A stretch of DNA of 64,000 nucleotides from NCBI GenBank assembly GCA_029027985.1, contig CP119076.1, forward strand, positions 1,736,001 to 1,800,000. The letters run 5' to 3'. Position numbers and translations under genes: made by a program. The notes beneath the pieces are model-generated. The model was not told where the DNA came from, made no database searches, and saw only the letters and a list, made by a program, of their open reading frames with translations. Source of the stretch: Klebsiella aerogenes. Its GTDB lineage: Bacteria > Pseudomonadota > Gammaproteobacteria > Enterobacterales > Enterobacteriaceae. Shown here piece by piece: positions 8,899 to 17,134 of this stretch. Within the stretch, counting starts at the first letter, position 1; every line of letters starts with the position of its first letter.

Positions 8899-10965
8899 TT
8901 AATCCTTACGGTAGTGATACGCCTCAAAGCCGCCGGCGTTCAGCGGGATATCGGGCGCCCATTCGGGGTTAGTGGAGAGCAGGGAAGAGAGCGCAGCGTC
9001 GGTGTAGTCGTCGGTGTCCGGCGCTTCGCAAATAACTTCATCGTGCACGGTGAGTACAATGCTGTATCCGGCGTTCTCGATCAGCGGCATGTTACCGGCC
9101 AGAACGTCGCGGGCGGCGGCCTGTGTGACGTTTTCGACCAGCTTTCCGCCGTAGGTTTTGAGCCGTTGCCATTTCCGCGAGTATGAGTTAATCCCCATAT
9201 AGGTGATGTTTCCCTTCTCGATCGTCGGCGACGGGTAGCAGAGTGCGCGTCCGGACGGCAACTGGATACGCAGCCAGGCGCCATCGCGGCGCACTTTCAG
9301 ATAGCCGCAATAAAGCGTTTTCTTAGGGGTGACAATTGCGGCGCGGACGGTACGCTCGAGCTGGTACCAGAAATCGCAGGTTTCCGGGTGCGCCCGGCGC
9401 CACAGGCGTTTAAGCGAATCGCAAGCGATGAAGACGCGCTCCGATAGCCCGTACGTCGCTTTACGTTTCACCGATTCGTCATACCAGCTCTTAGCTTCAC
9501 GCTGAACATCGCGCGGAATATTCGGCAGCGCGGCGGTTGCCAGCTCCTCGAGATCGAGGCCATAGACCAGCGCGAAGGTCAGAAACGCCGCGACGCCGCC
9601 ACCGAAGCCGAGGCCCAGTTCCATCACCTTGCCGATCTGGCGCTGGTATTTGGTCACATCTTCCGGGGTGATGTTGAACGCTTTGGCGTAAGCCAGTTTG
9701 TAGAGGTCGGGGCCGGTGCCTTCGTCATACTGCCGGAAAGCTGCCAGCTTCCACTGCTCACCGGCAAGCCAGGCCAGCATACGGCCTTCGATGTTCGACA
9801 GGTCAGATACGACCAGCTTTTTACCCGCCGGCGCCATAATGCAACCGCGCAGCGCCGAGCTGGTCAGCTCCATGACATTATCGAAAAGCAGATCGGCACA
9901 ACCTGATTTAAGCGCTTCGATGCCTTCATCGATGTGTTCCTGCTCGAGCGTCGGGCGGGGCAGGTTCTGGGGCTGGAACAACCGCCCGGCCCAGCGCCCG
10001 GTACGCGATGCACCGCAGAATTGCAGCGTACCGCGCAGACGCCCGTCGCTACTGATGCCCTTCATCAGCGATTTGTACTTACTGGTGCTCGTGGTGCTGG
10101 CCTGCAGGCGGATAGCCAGCAGCTCTTTCACTGGCGACGGCAGATCAGGGTCAGCGATTCGGCGTTCCAGCGTGCTGCGTTGCATGTCCGGCAACTCGAC
10201 GCCGTATGATTCGACAATGTGCTTAATCATCGCGTCGCGCTGTGTGGCCGCCTGCACTTCGCCGTCGGTCATCACCTGCGTACGCTTTGCCAGTCGCTTC
10301 TGTTCAAGGTCTACCGCTTCGATAGCGGCCTGTGCGAGCTGTACATCCATGCATACGCCGCGGTCGTTGATACGTTGGTCTCGATGCCACAGTGCCAGCT
10401 CGGTGCCCTGATAGTTCCACTTCGGCAACCGTTTATAGACTTCGCGCATTGCCTCGATATCCAGCCCGGCGTAGGCAACAAACCGCTGCCACTCCACCGG
10501 GTGCGTTTTGCTGGTTGCGCGGCGCAGCTTGCTGTTCTTCGGGCGGGGCTTACAGAAGAGCTGGATCAGCGATTTGCCTTCTTTATCCTTCGCCTTATCC
10601 TGCGGAACGCCCAGCACTTCGCAGAGTGCCCCCAGTGCGCCGGGGAGACTGTGCGCCAGCGCCTGCACCATTGTGTCGCGCCAGCGCTCAACTGGCGGCG
10701 CTAACTCCGGCATTGCATGGCGTAGCACCGTGCGGTCAAAGTGCGAATTGTGGAAAAACAGAATGGTGTTAGGGTCGGCAATAGCCTTGCGCAGTCTGCT
10801 GGGGATAGGTTCGCCAGCTGTCAAATCCCAGACGCTAACCGGTTCGTCACCGATAGCCCAGGCGAACAGCATTACTTCGACGCCCTCGGCATAAGCGTGG
10901 GTACCGTTGTTGATGGGGATTTCGCAATAGGTTTCCAGGTCGCCCCAGAGAATGGTTTCAGACAT
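8899..10965 (-). CDS. Phage family A DNA polymerase
   Basis: The 688-residue protein has an N-terminal 3'-5' exonuclease-like domain (WGDLETYCE at the start, later [17 protein letters not shown]). The polymerase domain has motif A ([17 protein letters not shown], about residue 385), motif B region ([13 protein letters not shown], about 447) and motif C (VHDEVI, about 642). It replicates phage DNA. I chose ATG 10965 (MSETILWGD) because GAGG lies just upstream; the longer frame begins in non-conserved sequence. A terminator-like hairpin lies between it and the SSB-like gene. Confidence 0.92.
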   Translation of the reverse strand: MSETILWGDLETYCEIPINNGTHAYAEGVEVMLFAWAIGDEPVSVWDLTAGEPIPSRLRKAIADPNTILFFHNSHFDRTVLRHAMPELAPPVERWRDTMVQALAHSLPGALGALCEVLGVPQDKAKDKEGKSLIQLFCKPRPKNSKLRRATSKTHPVEWQRFVAYAGLDIEAMREVYKRLPKWNYQGTELALWHRDQRINDRGVCMDVQLAQAAIEAVDLEQKRLAKRTQVMTDGEVQAATQRDAMIKHIVESYGVELPDMQRSTLERRIADPDLPSPVKELLAIRLQASTTSTSKYKSLMKGISSDGRLRGTLQFCGASRTGRWAGRLFQPQNLPRPTLEQEHIDEGIEALKSGCADLLFDNVMELTSSALRGCIMAPAGKKLVVSDLSNIEGRMLAWLAGEQWKLAAFRQYDEGTGPDLYKLAYAKAFNITPEDVTKYQRQIGKVMELGLGFGGGVAAFLTFALVYGLDLEELATAALPNIPRDVQREAKSWYDESVKRKATYGLSERVFIACDSLKRLWRRAHPETCDFWYQLERTVRAAIVTPKKTLYCGYLKVRRDGAWLRIQLPSGRALCYPSPTIEKGNITYMGINSYSRKWQRLKTYGGKLVENVTQAAARDVLAGNMPLIENAGYSIVLTVHDEVICEAPDTDDYTDAALSSLLSTNPEWAPDIPLNAGGFEAYHYRKD

Positions 10966-11010
10966 AGATATTCCTCGCGGGTGCTTTGCGAAAAGGGATG
11001 CTCTTTGCAA

Positions 11011-11034
11011 AACACCCGGCACATGGCCGGGTGA
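11011..11034 (-). terminator. Terminator-like hairpin within the early operon
   Basis: CACCCGGC and GCCGGGTG pair perfectly around ACATG, and on the minus strand the stem is followed by TTTTGC. It sits between the SSB-like gene and the polymerase gene. It could attenuate polymerase expression or require antitermination. Confidence 0.55.
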
Positions 11035-11057
11035 TAAGGGGAATTTCAGTGGACGGG

Positions 11058-11606
11058 TTAAATCAGCTCGCCAGCGTCGGCACCTTCGCTGATATCGTCG
11101 AAGTCGTCCGGCGCTGCCACACCACCGCCCGCGAACGCGTCACCGTCGCGCAGGAACTGGACGCCGCTTAGCGATGCGTTGATGCGCTTACCAAAGTTGT
11201 TATCCTGCGCCCAGATATCCACCACGGCGTTAACGTAGCAGCCGGCATACGGGCGGCCGTCGGCCTGTACCAGCGCGGTACGGTCGCGGTCGATAACGGT
11301 AGGGCGGGCTTTGTTCGCTGCGTTCAGGAAGAAATTACCCGGAAAGCCCTCATACTCGGCTTTCTCGTCGCCATCGTGCAGGCAGAGATTGAGCTTTTTC
11401 TCCAGCTGGCCGTAGATGGTTTCCCACTTCTCGCCCCATTTCTCTTTCGCCACCTGTTTAAGCGTTTTGCGAACTTCTTCGAGTTGTGGGTGCTTAGGGT
11501 CCATCAGGAAAACAGCCGAGAAGCGCGGATCGCCTTCACCGTTCACAGTTTTCGCTTCGAACAGAGCAGGGAAGGCCAGACGTACGTTATTGAGTTTCAA
11601 TTTCAT
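11058..11606 (-). CDS. DUF2815 single-stranded DNA-binding-like phage protein
   Basis: The 182-residue protein begins [19 protein letters not shown] and matches the DUF2815 family, phage proteins regarded as single-strand DNA-binding. [23 protein letters not shown] strands and an acidic C-terminal tail ([16 protein letters not shown]) fit an SSB-like role, since SSB acidic tails recruit partners. I chose this ATG because AAGGAA lies upstream. It lies between the RecE-like nuclease and the polymerase, which suggests a nuclease/SSB/polymerase recombination and replication set. Confidence 0.8.
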   Translation of the reverse strand: MKLKLNNVRLAFPALFEAKTVNGEGDPRFSAVFLMDPKHPQLEEVRKTLKQVAKEKWGEKWETIYGQLEKKLNLCLHDGDEKAEYEGFPGNFFLNAANKARPTVIDRDRTALVQADGRPYAGCYVNAVVDIWAQDNNFGKRINASLSGVQFLRDGDAFAGGGVAAPDDFDDISEGADAGELI

Positions 11607-11622
11607 GGTGTTGTTCCTTAAA

Positions 11623-12978
11623 TCAAATGAGGTCGTCAGCGAACGTTTCATCAGAAACGTCCTCGAAATCGTTTACAGGGTTAACGTTGAGGGCGGGGCG
11701 CGGGTCGGATTCAGGCGCGATGGCGGGCATACCATCAGAGCGGGTTATCAGCGCTTCGACTTTCGTCCAGCGGCGTGGGCTGTCTTCTTTCAATAGCGCC
11801 TCCGCCTGTGAAGGGCTAATCACCGTCTGGTTGTACATCTGGTCTTGCTTCAGTCTGAAAGACTTCAGCAGCTCTTCCGCAGCGTCTTGATCACACCATT
11901 TCTGGTCGCCTTCTGATGCTGTGACCAGTTTATAACCCGGCACCGTGAGACCGGCGGCCAGATCACTGCCTACCTTTTCGCGGATGGCCGTGCAAAAGAT
12001 TTCGATGCGCTCTACCTGGCTATACACCTCCGCTAATTGCTCGGGGGTTAACAACGGGACGCGTTCCAGTAGATCGCAAATCGGGAGTTCGAGAGGTGTA
12101 GAAATTACTTCGAAGTCATCGAGTACACGGCTTTGGGTATTCTGTCCTTCGTCATTCATGAGTTCTTTGTCCTGCTTTCGCGCCCAGTCCGGACGTTTTA
12201 GTGTTTCTATGCCGTTCCATTCATCTGACTGGCGGCAATGATGGTAGGTGTTCAGGTCACGCCTGAATAACGCGCTACCGGCGGCTGCATCGTGCGGATC
12301 CAGTTCGAACACCCTTACCGGATAGCGCCCGCAGTCGATGCTTTCGCTCACTGCGAGGAAGACAAAACTATGTTGTTCACCCGTTGCGTGTAGCGCCCCT
12401 TCGCGATACATCGCGTCCTGAACGTGGTAACGGAATTCGTCAACGTGCCTTGCGAAACGATCCATATCGGCGACTTTTTTCACATCGATGATAATTCGAT
12501 GGTCTGGCAGCCACTTGTCAGGACGGATCCGGCAGAGTTCGCCCGTTTCGGTGTCGTTCCAGTACATCGAAACCTCACAATGCCCGTGTGACTCCAGTAA
12601 CCAGCGTGCTACCGGATGGGCCATTGCACTTTCGCGCATAAGTTGCAGTTTTCGCCCCTCTTCGGCGGTCATTACCGTTGCGCCACTGTCGGCTACCTCT
12701 TTTAAAAAAGCCTCTTCATCCGCTTTGCCCTGGTTCGTGCGGCGATTGAAAGCTGGCGCGATGATGAATCTCTTGCTGAATTCTTCGGGCTCCAGTAGCA
12801 AACAGTGCAGAGCGGTTCCCATATCAAGCGCTGACTTTTTCTCTTCGTCTTCCGGTGCGGCTTTTACCCACTGTAAAAGCGCAGGAGACTTTGCCAGCAT
12901 ATCGAGTTGTGACTTACTCACGCCGTCGCCGGCGTGGTAGTCTTCGTTGCTGATATCGAAGTAAATCCCCGGTTCCAT
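11623..12978 (-). CDS. RecE-like exonuclease with DUF2800-like C-terminal part
   Basis: The 451-residue protein begins MEPGIYFDISNEDYH and follows Rac-prophage RecE (exonuclease VIII, C-terminal nuclease domain) closely through residues 1-270. The PD-(D/E)XK residues lie in RIRPDKW...IIIDVKK and the QXXXY-type motif in YHVQDAMYREG. RecE degrades the 5' strand of double-strand ends for annealing. Residues about 300-440 (PGYKLVTASEGDQKWCDQDAAEE and the end PESDPRPAL) instead look like the C-terminal region of DUF2800 phage proteins. No RecT-type annealase is recognised next to it; the DUF2815 protein may be the partner. GGAGG precedes the start. Confidence 0.85.
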   Translation of the reverse strand: MEPGIYFDISNEDYHAGDGVSKSQLDMLAKSPALLQWVKAAPEDEEKKSALDMGTALHCLLLEPEEFSKRFIIAPAFNRRTNQGKADEEAFLKEVADSGATVMTAEEGRKLQLMRESAMAHPVARWLLESHGHCEVSMYWNDTETGELCRIRPDKWLPDHRIIIDVKKVADMDRFARHVDEFRYHVQDAMYREGALHATGEQHSFVFLAVSESIDCGRYPVRVFELDPHDAAAGSALFRRDLNTYHHCRQSDEWNGIETLKRPDWARKQDKELMNDEGQNTQSRVLDDFEVISTPLELPICDLLERVPLLTPEQLAEVYSQVERIEIFCTAIREKVGSDLAAGLTVPGYKLVTASEGDQKWCDQDAAEELLKSFRLKQDQMYNQTVISPSQAEALLKEDSPRRWTKVEALITRSDGMPAIAPESDPRPALNVNPVNDFEDVSDETFADDLI

Positions 12979-12980
12979 AC

Positions 12981-13892
12981 TCAGTCCTCCAGAGCTTTTT
13001 CGGCTTTGGCGATCAGATCAGCGAGGTCTTTGTCTTCCACTTCGCCCAGCTTTTTCGCGCCGAAGCTGTCCAGGATGCCGACCGCCTCAGCGCGATAACC
13101 GCCTTTACACAGTGTTTTAATGCACTCTTCAGCATGTTTCCGTTGGTTTTCGTACCGGTTGGTAAGTGCCTGGTCGTGTTTTGTTTCCGGCTGGGTGTTT
13201 TCTTTTGTGGCGGCTTCCTGCAACTGAAGGAATTCGACTTTGTTGATCTCCACTGTCAGACCGTCTTCCAGTAACTCATTCAGGGCGCCGAGGTCTTCCA
13301 CACTACCGATTGCGCAGCTTTCCGGGTGACTCCAGTAGAACGGGCCTTTACGTTCCTGATTGGCTTTGCTGCTGCCTTTCTTCGGCTTCACTGCGTCGCG
13401 CTCGGTTGGTGCGGCGTCGAGAAGGCGCTCGGCAAAGCTGCGGCGCTCGCCGATGGTCGGCAGGTCGTCCCAGTACTTAAGAACGTTGCGGGACAGGTCG
13501 AGCAGGGCTGGTTTCAGGAGCGCTTTAGCGCGTTTCACACCCTGCAGGGCGCTGTCCAGTGCATCAATCTGCACTACTCGGGCGTCAGCTTCGGCGTCGC
13601 GGTAATCAACGGCGCGCTGCAGCATGTCTTCGGTGATTTGCTGCGGTACCGGGTAGAACGCCGCCAGCGCAATAACGTCGCCGAACTGCAGATCGTCGAG
13701 CGTCAGCGAGGTTTTCGATTCGGTAACTGTTTCGCGGTACTCCTGAACCTGCGCCACGGTGTCGGGTTTCAGCGCAACGCCAGACGCCAGCGACTGCACC
13801 AGACGTTCGAGCAGCTCGATATTGCGTTCATACAGCGAGTTTTGCTTGGTCAGCAGCTGGTTGTTCAGTTCGAGATTTTGTTCAAGACTCAT
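12981..13892 (-). CDS. Unrecognised phage early protein with coiled-coil N-terminus
   Basis: The 303-residue protein is not recognised. Residues 1-40 are rich in Leu, Asn, Glu and Gln and probably form a coiled coil (LEQNLELNNQLLTKQ...LLERLVQSL). The middle is helical and acidic, and the C-terminus is charged (DKDLADLIAKAEKALED). It starts three bases after the repeat-protein stop, with GAGG upstream, and ends two bases before the RecE-like start. It is thus translated together with the recombination genes and may assist them, but no function can be assigned. Confidence 0.75.
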   Translation of the reverse strand: MSLEQNLELNNQLLTKQNSLYERNIELLERLVQSLASGVALKPDTVAQVQEYRETVTESKTSLTLDDLQFGDVIALAAFYPVPQQITEDMLQRAVDYRDAEADARVVQIDALDSALQGVKRAKALLKPALLDLSRNVLKYWDDLPTIGERRSFAERLLDAAPTERDAVKPKKGSSKANQERKGPFYWSHPESCAIGSVEDLGALNELLEDGLTVEINKVEFLQLQEAATKENTQPETKHDQALTNRYENQRKHAEECIKTLCKGGYRAEAVGILDSFGAKKLGEVEDKDLADLIAKAEKALED

Positions 13893-13895
13893 GTT

Positions 13896-14807
13896 TTATT
13901 CCTCAATCTTGACGAACTGGCCTTCGTCATTCAGGTAGTAGGGGGTATTGGCTTCAATGCCGTTTTCGCCGACGTACGCCACGGCAAAACGCTTGCGTTC
14001 ACCGTCGTGCCATGGAACTGCAACGCAGCCACCTTCACCCAGAACAACACGCTGGATGCTGCCAGCACAGGCCACTACAGATCCTGCACCTGAAGCGGTG
14101 ATTCGGGCGTAGTTGCCGGAGCTGCCGATTTGGGCGTAGTTGCCGGAGCTGCCGATTTGGGCGTCGTCGCCGGAGCTGCCGATTTGGGCGTCGTCGCCGG
14201 AGCTGCCGATTTGGGCGTTGTAGCCGGAGCTGCCGATTCGGGCGTTGTAGCCGGAGCTGCCGATTCGGGCGTTGTAGCCGGAGCTGCCGATTCGGGCGTT
14301 GTAGCCGGAGCTGCCGATTTGGGCGTCGTCGCCGGAGCTGCCGATTTGGGCGTTGTAGCCGGAGCTGCCGATTTGGGCGTTGTAGCCGGAGCTGCCGATT
14401 CGGGCGTCGTCGCCGGAGCTGCCGATTCGGGCGTTGTAGCCGGAGCTGCCGATTCGGGCGTTGTAGCCGGAGCTGCCGATTCGGGCGTTGTAGCCGGAGC
14501 TGCCGATTCGGGCGTTGTAGCCGGAGCTGTTCTCACCTTCTACCTGACCGGAAGGTTGCGGCATGCTGGTGAGCTCTCCGATCATCTTATCGGTGGCCGC
14601 TGTCTCAGCCTGGATAAATTCAGCGCTGTCCAGGAAGGTGCGGTACATCTTATCGACCAGCCAGCGTGCATCGTCGAAGCGCTTATCGGCAACCAGAGCG
14701 CCATGCACATCAGCGTACGCGCCACCCTGCGGGAATTTTTCAAGGAACCAGCGGTAACCGTCGGTGCACGCGCGCCAGTTTTTAACCTGCTCTTTGGTGA
14801 TTTGCAT
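13896..14807 (-). CDS. Repeat protein with sixteen 9-residue units
   Basis: The 303-residue protein has a conserved-looking N-terminal part (residues 1-95, WRACTDGYRWFLEKFPQGG and DDARWLVDKMYRTFLDS). Sixteen tandem copies of the unit GSSGYNARI (variants DDAQ, NYAQ, YNAQ) follow. The C-terminal domain contains CAGSIQRVVLGEGGCVAVPW. The strict period, Gly/Ser turns and alternating hydrophobic Ala/Ile suggest a beta-solenoid. The DNA repeats are 27 bp and nearly identical, so copy number may vary. The start at MQITKEQ has GAGG eight bases upstream. It is expressed early, next to recombination genes. Function unknown. Confidence 0.8.
   Translation of the reverse strand: MQITKEQVKNWRACTDGYRWFLEKFPQGGAYADVHGALVADKRFDDARWLVDKMYRTFLDSAEFIQAETAATDKMIGELTSMPQPSGQVEGENSSGYNARIGSSGYNARIGSSGYNARIGSSGYNARIGSSGDDARIGSSGYNAQIGSSGYNAQIGSSGDDAQIGSSGYNARIGSSGYNARIGSSGYNARIGSSGYNAQIGSSGDDAQIGSSGDDAQIGSSGNYAQIGSSGNYARITASGAGSVVACAGSIQRVVLGEGGCVAVPWHDGERKRFAVAYVGENGIEANTPYYLNDEGQFVKIEE
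14098..14529. repeat. Array of sixteen 27-bp tandem repeats
   Basis: The unit, on the plus strand, is close to GCGTTGTAGCCGGAGCTGCC followed by GATTCGG. Units vary at only a few positions: GTTGTA or GTCGTC, and CGGG or TGGG. It encodes the 9-residue repeats of the early protein and stays open in several frames, which creates false ORFs on both strands. Confidence 0.95.
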
Positions 14808-14953
14808 TAAGCGATCCTCGCGATAAGAAGGATTAAGGAAATGGTCAGGCCGCACGCGAGTGCGATAGCCAGCCCGGTGATAAAGTCGAAATGTTTACGG
14901 CGCCAGCGGAGCACATCGCGCCCCGTCAGCCGGTGGAGGTGTTCAGGTTTCAT
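14807..14953 (-). CDS. Small membrane protein (48 residues)
   Basis: The frame starts at ATG 14953 with GGAG nine bases upstream and ends in TAATG, sharing bases with the start of the repeat protein. The product has a basic N-terminus (KPEHLHRLTGRDVLRWRRKH) and then one membrane span (FITGLAIALACGLTISLILLI). It is among the first genes of the leftward early operon. Small early membrane proteins of phages often block superinfection or host functions, but nothing specific is recognised here. Confidence 0.65.
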   Translation of the reverse strand: MKPEHLHRLTGRDVLRWRRKHFDFITGLAIALACGLTISLILLIARIA

Positions 14954-15008
14954 TGGTAGTGCTCCTTTTCATGTCGGGGAGCGCACCCGGTGCCAGCGGG
15001 CGAGACAT
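14943..15008 (-). CDS. Possible 21-residue leader ORF at the head of the early operon
   Basis: An ATG at 15008 with AAAGG five bases upstream opens 21 codons (MSRPLAPGALPDMKRSTTNET) that end eleven bases inside the next gene, overlapping its start. It could be a short coupled gene or a leader peptide. Support is only the ribosome-binding site and the overlap. Confidence 0.3.
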   Translation of the reverse strand: MSRPLAPGALPDMKRSTTNET

Positions 15009-15038
15009 AGCACCTTTGTGGATGCGCTTTCCGACAGG

Positions 15039-15066
15039 AAAAAAGGCCCGCTATGGGAGGCGGGCA
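15039..15066 (-). terminator. Early leftward terminator upstream of the first early genes
   Basis: On the minus strand GCCCGC pairs with GCGGGC and is followed by C and six T. It lies between the likely leftward promoter region (15070-15200) and the first early genes. Leftward transcription must read through it or be antiterminated. Confidence 0.6.
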
Positions 15067-15143
15067 AAGACTACACACAGCAATGCAATGGATATCGGCG
15101 AGTGCCTGCTTTTAACCACATCAGGCGAGGTGGTTCTCCCTGT

Positions 15144-15204
15144 ACCCCTACAGTGAGAAATCGTCTAATATCTCTTCACCCCTACAGTTTGAGAGTGATT
15201 AGAT
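15144..15204. promoter_or_regulatory. 34-bp spaced direct repeats before the zinc-finger-like gene
   Basis: ACCCCTACAG occurs at 15144 and 15178, exactly 34 bp apart, and each copy is followed by related AT-rich sequence (TCTAATAT and TTAGATAT). The pair lies between the leftward early operon and the rightward gene at 15205, where promoters for both must be. It may be an operator pair; the binding protein is unknown. Confidence 0.4.
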
Positions 15205-15774
15205 ATGTCTGAAGAAAAAGGAATTCTTTCCCGGATAACTGAATCTTTATCCGGCGTGGGAGGAGCAATTAAAGGCGCGGTTGAAGCAGCAAGAGAAATT
15301 CAGAATCTGACTGTCGACTATGCGGTTAAAGAGAAGACGCACACCCTACTCGATAAGCTAATGGATGTTCAGATGCAGCAAATGTCGCTTCAGGAGTTGC
15401 TGATTGCGGCTAAGGAGAAAATTGTTGAACTGGAAAATGAGAAAGTAAAGCAAGAGAACTGGGCCGCTGAAGCGGCGAGCTATGAACTTTACCAGCCTAT
15501 GCGGGGTACTCTGGTCTATCGCAGCAAGCTTTCTGCAGATGTTGACCAAACTCCGGTTTATATTTGTCCCAATTGCTACGAGCAAAAGAGAAAATCTATA
15601 TTGCAAGCGGAAGGTCTGGTTACTAAGCCAGGTCTTGGGCGAGCCGTTAATATGGTTTGTTCGCACTGTAGGGCTTCCTATTTGTTCAACCGAAATGCTT
15701 TAGAGGCCCGACTGCCTTCTGAAGATGAAAATCCAGGGAAGGCAATCACGGATTACGATCCTTACAACCAGTAA
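15205..15774 (+). CDS. Unrecognised phage protein with a CxxC zinc-ribbon-like C-terminus
   Basis: The 189-residue protein has a Gly-rich N-terminal stretch (ESLSGVGGAIKGAVEAA), a long coiled coil (residues about 45-95, DVQMQQMSLQELLIAAKEKIVELENEKVK) and two cysteine pairs (CPNC near residue 122 and CSHC near 152) that probably bind zinc. It stands alone between the early operon and the repressor, reads rightward, has its own terminator and is less GC-rich than its neighbours. Such isolated genes near the repressor are often expressed in the lysogen (immunity or exclusion). That role is inference. Confidence 0.65.
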   Translation: MSEEKGILSRITESLSGVGGAIKGAVEAAREIQNLTVDYAVKEKTHTLLDKLMDVQMQQMSLQELLIAAKEKIVELENEKVKQENWAAEAASYELYQPMRGTLVYRSKLSADVDQTPVYICPNCYEQKRKSILQAEGLVTKPGLGRAVNMVCSHCRASYLFNRNALEARLPSEDENPGKAITDYDPYNQ

Positions 15775-15825
15775 TTTCTTTAAGCGTGGGATACCTTTCC
15801 GGTAACCCAGAGTTAAAGAAACTAA

Positions 15826-15848
15826 GCGCCCCATCATCGGGGCGTTTC
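15826..15848 (+). terminator. Terminator after the zinc-ribbon-like gene
   Basis: CGCCCC pairs with GGGGCG around ATCAT and is followed by TTT, 52 bases after the stop codon. Confidence 0.65.
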
Positions 15849-16109
15849 AACTTGCGTGACTTGTCAGCTCGCCGCGGTGTCGTCCTCTACGCTTACCGTA
15901 CGCATACGGACTCGGCGCTTACCTCGATCCCATCGGGTGCTATTTCGTTTTGCCAGGAGCACAGCGGCTTGCCTGTCACGCGGTTCTGTTTGTTAAAGAG
16001 CTCGTTAAGTTTGGTATAGATATCTTAACTTGTGATGCATAGTTAAGACCTCTAAACCATTAAAGTCAAGAGCGGAGGTTAAGAAAAATGTACTTTTTTG
16101 CAAATAGGT
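15849..16109. other. Non-coding stretch downstream of the repressor gene
   Basis: No convincing gene is seen. The stretch contains a small palindrome CCGTACGCATACGG (about 15893-15906) and, near 16025-16052, TCTTAACT and AGTTAAGA as outward-facing repeats. These half sites resemble those in the cI-cro operator region. A strong ribosome-binding site (GCGGAGG, about 16072) precedes a 7-codon ORF (MYFFANR) at 16088, which may be fortuitous. Confidence 0.4.
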
Positions 16110-16113
16110 AAAG

Positions 16114-16136
16114 AAAAGCCCGCATTTAGCGGGCTT
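16114..16136 (-). terminator. Terminator of the repressor gene
   Basis: AAGCCCGC and GCGGGCTT form a perfect stem around ATTTA, and on the minus strand the stem is followed by TTCTTT. It lies 19 bases beyond the repressor stop codon. Confidence 0.7.
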
Positions 16137-16154
16137 GAGCGGAGTGCTTAATTT

Positions 16155-16847
16155 TTAGAGAAGAACTGAATACCAGAATACTTGCCCAATAATTTTAATC
16201 TTATTGGCATCATGGTTGAAATACTCTTCATCAGCGTATTCGTCACGGTTATACGAACGGATGCGGATACCGTCAGGCAATCTGTAGAGTAGTTTCACTC
16301 TTAGTAGTCCGTCCTGGTCAATGGCATAGACTTTACCGTCTTTGATCGACGATTTTGCCATATCCACCCCCACAACCGCACCGTCCGGGAGCACCGGCTC
16401 CATGCTATTTCCGCTAACGCTAACACATGCAGCGGACTCGATATCTACACCAGCTTTGCGCAATGTAGACTTTGCAAAACGTAATTTACAACCGGACCGA
16501 TCTAAATCGACATAGGTACCGTTGCCCGCCGACAACTCAACTTCCTTGAAGAAAGGTATTTCCACCTCATCAGCCTCGAGTGGTGTATTCGAATCCCACC
16601 CAGAAAAACCGCCTTCCACTCTAGCGTTAGACTCCACAGGCTTTTTATCAGTTTCTTTTCCTGTCAGAAGCCATTCAGGTGAGACGTTTAAAGCTTCCGC
16701 TAGGTTAATCAAGTTCTTACCGTTTGGCGCGGTGTTACCAGACTCCCACATCGAAATCGTGGCTTTAGTCAGACCTATACGCTTAGCAAGAGCTTCCTGC
16801 GTCATTTTTATTTCACGGCGGGCTTTGCGAATACGTTCGTTAATCAT
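16155..16847 (-). CDS. LexA-type cI prophage repressor
   Basis: The 230-residue repressor has an N-terminal helix-turn-helix (MTQEALAKRIGLTKATISMWESG, residues about 15-37) and a C-terminal S24/LexA-like autoprotease domain. Visible are the Ala-Gly cleavage site (ELSAGNG, about 105), catalytic Ser in SGNSMEP (about 146) and Lys in LRVKLLYR (about 183). It keeps the prophage silent and should be cleaved with RecA help, so the phage should be SOS-inducible. I chose ATG 16847 (MINERI) because GAGGGG lies upstream. Divergent cro lies across an operator-containing gap. Confidence 0.92.
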   Translation of the reverse strand: MINERIRKARREIKMTQEALAKRIGLTKATISMWESGNTAPNGKNLINLAEALNVSPEWLLTGKETDKKPVESNARVEGGFSGWDSNTPLEADEVEIPFFKEVELSAGNGTYVDLDRSGCKLRFAKSTLRKAGVDIESAACVSVSGNSMEPVLPDGAVVGVDMAKSSIKDGKVYAIDQDGLLRVKLLYRLPDGIRIRSYNRDEYADEEYFNHDANKIKIIGQVFWYSVLL

Positions 16848-16869
16848 GGTGTTACCCCTCATGTGGTTT

Positions 16870-16930
16870 AGTTAGCTTAACTTATTCAGGGTATCGTTTT
16901 CTTGACTTATTTGTTTAGTTTTCTTAACCT
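16870..16930. promoter_or_regulatory. cI/cro operators and rightward early promoter
   Basis: Two related 13-bp palindromic sites are visible: AGTTAGCTTAACT (16870-16882) and AGTTTTCTTAACC (16917-16929). A rightward promoter has TTGACT (16902-16907) and TAACCT (16925-16930), 17 bp apart. The second site covers the -10 box, as expected for repression of cro by cI. Confidence 0.6.
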
Positions 16931-16963
16931 CATCTAAACTTCATCAGTCCAGGAAATACGGAT

Positions 16964-17131
16964 ATGAAAAAATCAAAAGCCATAGAACTGGCCGGTAGCA
17001 AGGCTAAACTAGCTAGGCTGCTGAAAGTGTCGAAAGGTGCCGTATCGCAGTGGGGCGATGAGATCCCCGAACTGCGCGCCTTACAGCTTGAAAAATTGCT
17101 TAAAAAATCAGCCTCAAAACAAAAGGCGTAA
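16964..17131 (+). CDS. Cro-like repressor (55 residues)
   Basis: The small basic protein (MKKSKAIELAGSKAKLARLL then KVSKGAVSQWGDEIPELRALQLEKL) has a helix-turn-helix typical of Cro/YdaS-type phage regulators. It starts 34 bp after the predicted rightward promoter, is divergent from the repressor and ends three bases before the primase gene. Its likely role is to turn down the repressor at the onset of lytic growth. Confidence 0.8.
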   Translation: MKKSKAIELAGSKAKLARLLKVSKGAVSQWGDEIPELRALQLEKLLKKSASKQKA

Positions 17132-17134
17132 TCC

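Noticed and set aside
14098..14529. CRISPR array
   Set aside because: The repeats are directly adjacent with no unique spacers and lie within a coding frame.
14075..14810. Long ORFs rich in GVVAGAADS or APATTPESA on both strands
   Set aside because: They are other-frame readings of the 27-bp repeat array; only the frame with non-repeated N- and C-terminal domains and a ribosome-binding site is taken as a gene.
15786..16019. 77-residue ORF after the zinc-ribbon-like gene
   Set aside because: It spans a terminator, lacks a ribosome-binding site and has no recognisable features.
16088..16111. 7-codon leader peptide (MYFFANR) before a hairpin
   Set aside because: The ribosome-binding site is good, but the hairpin is a terminator for the opposite strand and no gene follows that it could control.
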